Positions 6,515-6,611 of a DNA stretch of 6,611 nucleotides are shown here, in pieces. A program made the position numbers and the translations under genes. Within the stretch, counting starts at the first letter, position 1, and each line of letters opens with the position of its first letter. Origin of the DNA: Bacteroidaceae bacterium (lineage in GTDB: Bacteria > Bacteroidota > Bacteroidia > Bacteroidales > Bacteroidaceae); NCBI GenBank assembly GCA_900765575.1, contig CAAFRW010000307.1:1-6611 (forward strand), read 5' to 3'. Below the pieces are notes generated by a model. That model saw only the letters and a list, made by a program, of their open reading frames with translations, did not search any database and was not told the origin of the DNA.

Positions 6515-6576
6515 GTTTTATAAATTTAGGAGACTGGACTTTTCTTATCATAGAGTAAATCTGTTTCCTAAGGTCC

Positions 6577-6584
6577 CAAAATTA
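6577..6584 (-). promoter_or_regulatory. Possible Bacteroides-type -7 element for the sirtuin gene
   Basis: On the minus strand TAATTTTG matches the Bacteroides σABfr -7 consensus TAnnTTTG. It would place the transcription start about 65-70 bases before the ATG. I do not see a TTTG -33 box at the right distance upstream; that stretch is purine-rich and runs into the window end. The call is therefore tentative. Confidence 0.4.
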
Positions 6585-6611
6585 CGCTCTTTTTGTTTTC
6601 TTTCTCTGATA

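Overview
The window looks like a piece of a Bacteroidales chromosome, most likely Bacteroides or a close relative. The basis is a run of lipoproteins typical of SusC/SusD-type outer-membrane uptake loci, lipobox cysteines followed at once by acidic residues, weak or absent Shine-Dalgarno sequences inside the operon, and a TAnnTTTG-type -7 element upstream of the last gene. No rRNA, tRNA, CRISPR array, transposase or phage gene is visible.

Left part (1-5574, + strand): the distal end of a SusC/SusD-type operon. It opens with the last ~40 codons of a SusD/RagB-like protein, whose first triplet in the window is an in-frame TAG. Next come a DUF4843-type lipoprotein (161-907), a PKD-like family lipoprotein (929-2590), a three-domain lipoprotein with a CE1/PHB-depolymerase-like esterase, an Ig-like domain and a DUF1566/Lcl-like C-terminus (2608-4389), and a secreted thioredoxin-fold protein with a long helical C-terminus (4396-5574). 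Gaps are 37, 21, 17 and 6 bases, so co-transcription is likely, and a long hairpin at 5594-5649 probably ends the transcript. The three lipoproteins carry signals compatible with surface exposure. The thioredoxin protein has an ordinary signal peptide and is probably periplasmic.

Inferred role of the operon: capture of an unknown ligand at the surface by the SusC/SusD pair and its DUF4843/PKD-like partners, ester hydrolysis by the surface esterase, import, and a periplasmic redox or chaperone function. No glycoside hydrolase, polysaccharide lyase or recognisable peptidase is in view, so the substrate cannot be named.

Right part (5575-6611): a 229-base convergent intergenic region with the terminator and a small degenerate repeat, then a minus-strand sirtuin-family NAD-dependent protein deacylase (5804-6502). 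It has the class III Tyr-x-x-Arg signature but no cysteines, so it lacks the usual structural zinc site. Its leader, with a good Shine-Dalgarno sequence and a possible promoter, fills the rest of the window. The sirtuin looks like an unrelated housekeeping neighbour.

The least ordinary items are the esterase/Ig/Lcl-like fusion in the DUF4843/PKD-like context, the in-frame stop in the SusD tail, and the cysteine-free sirtuin.
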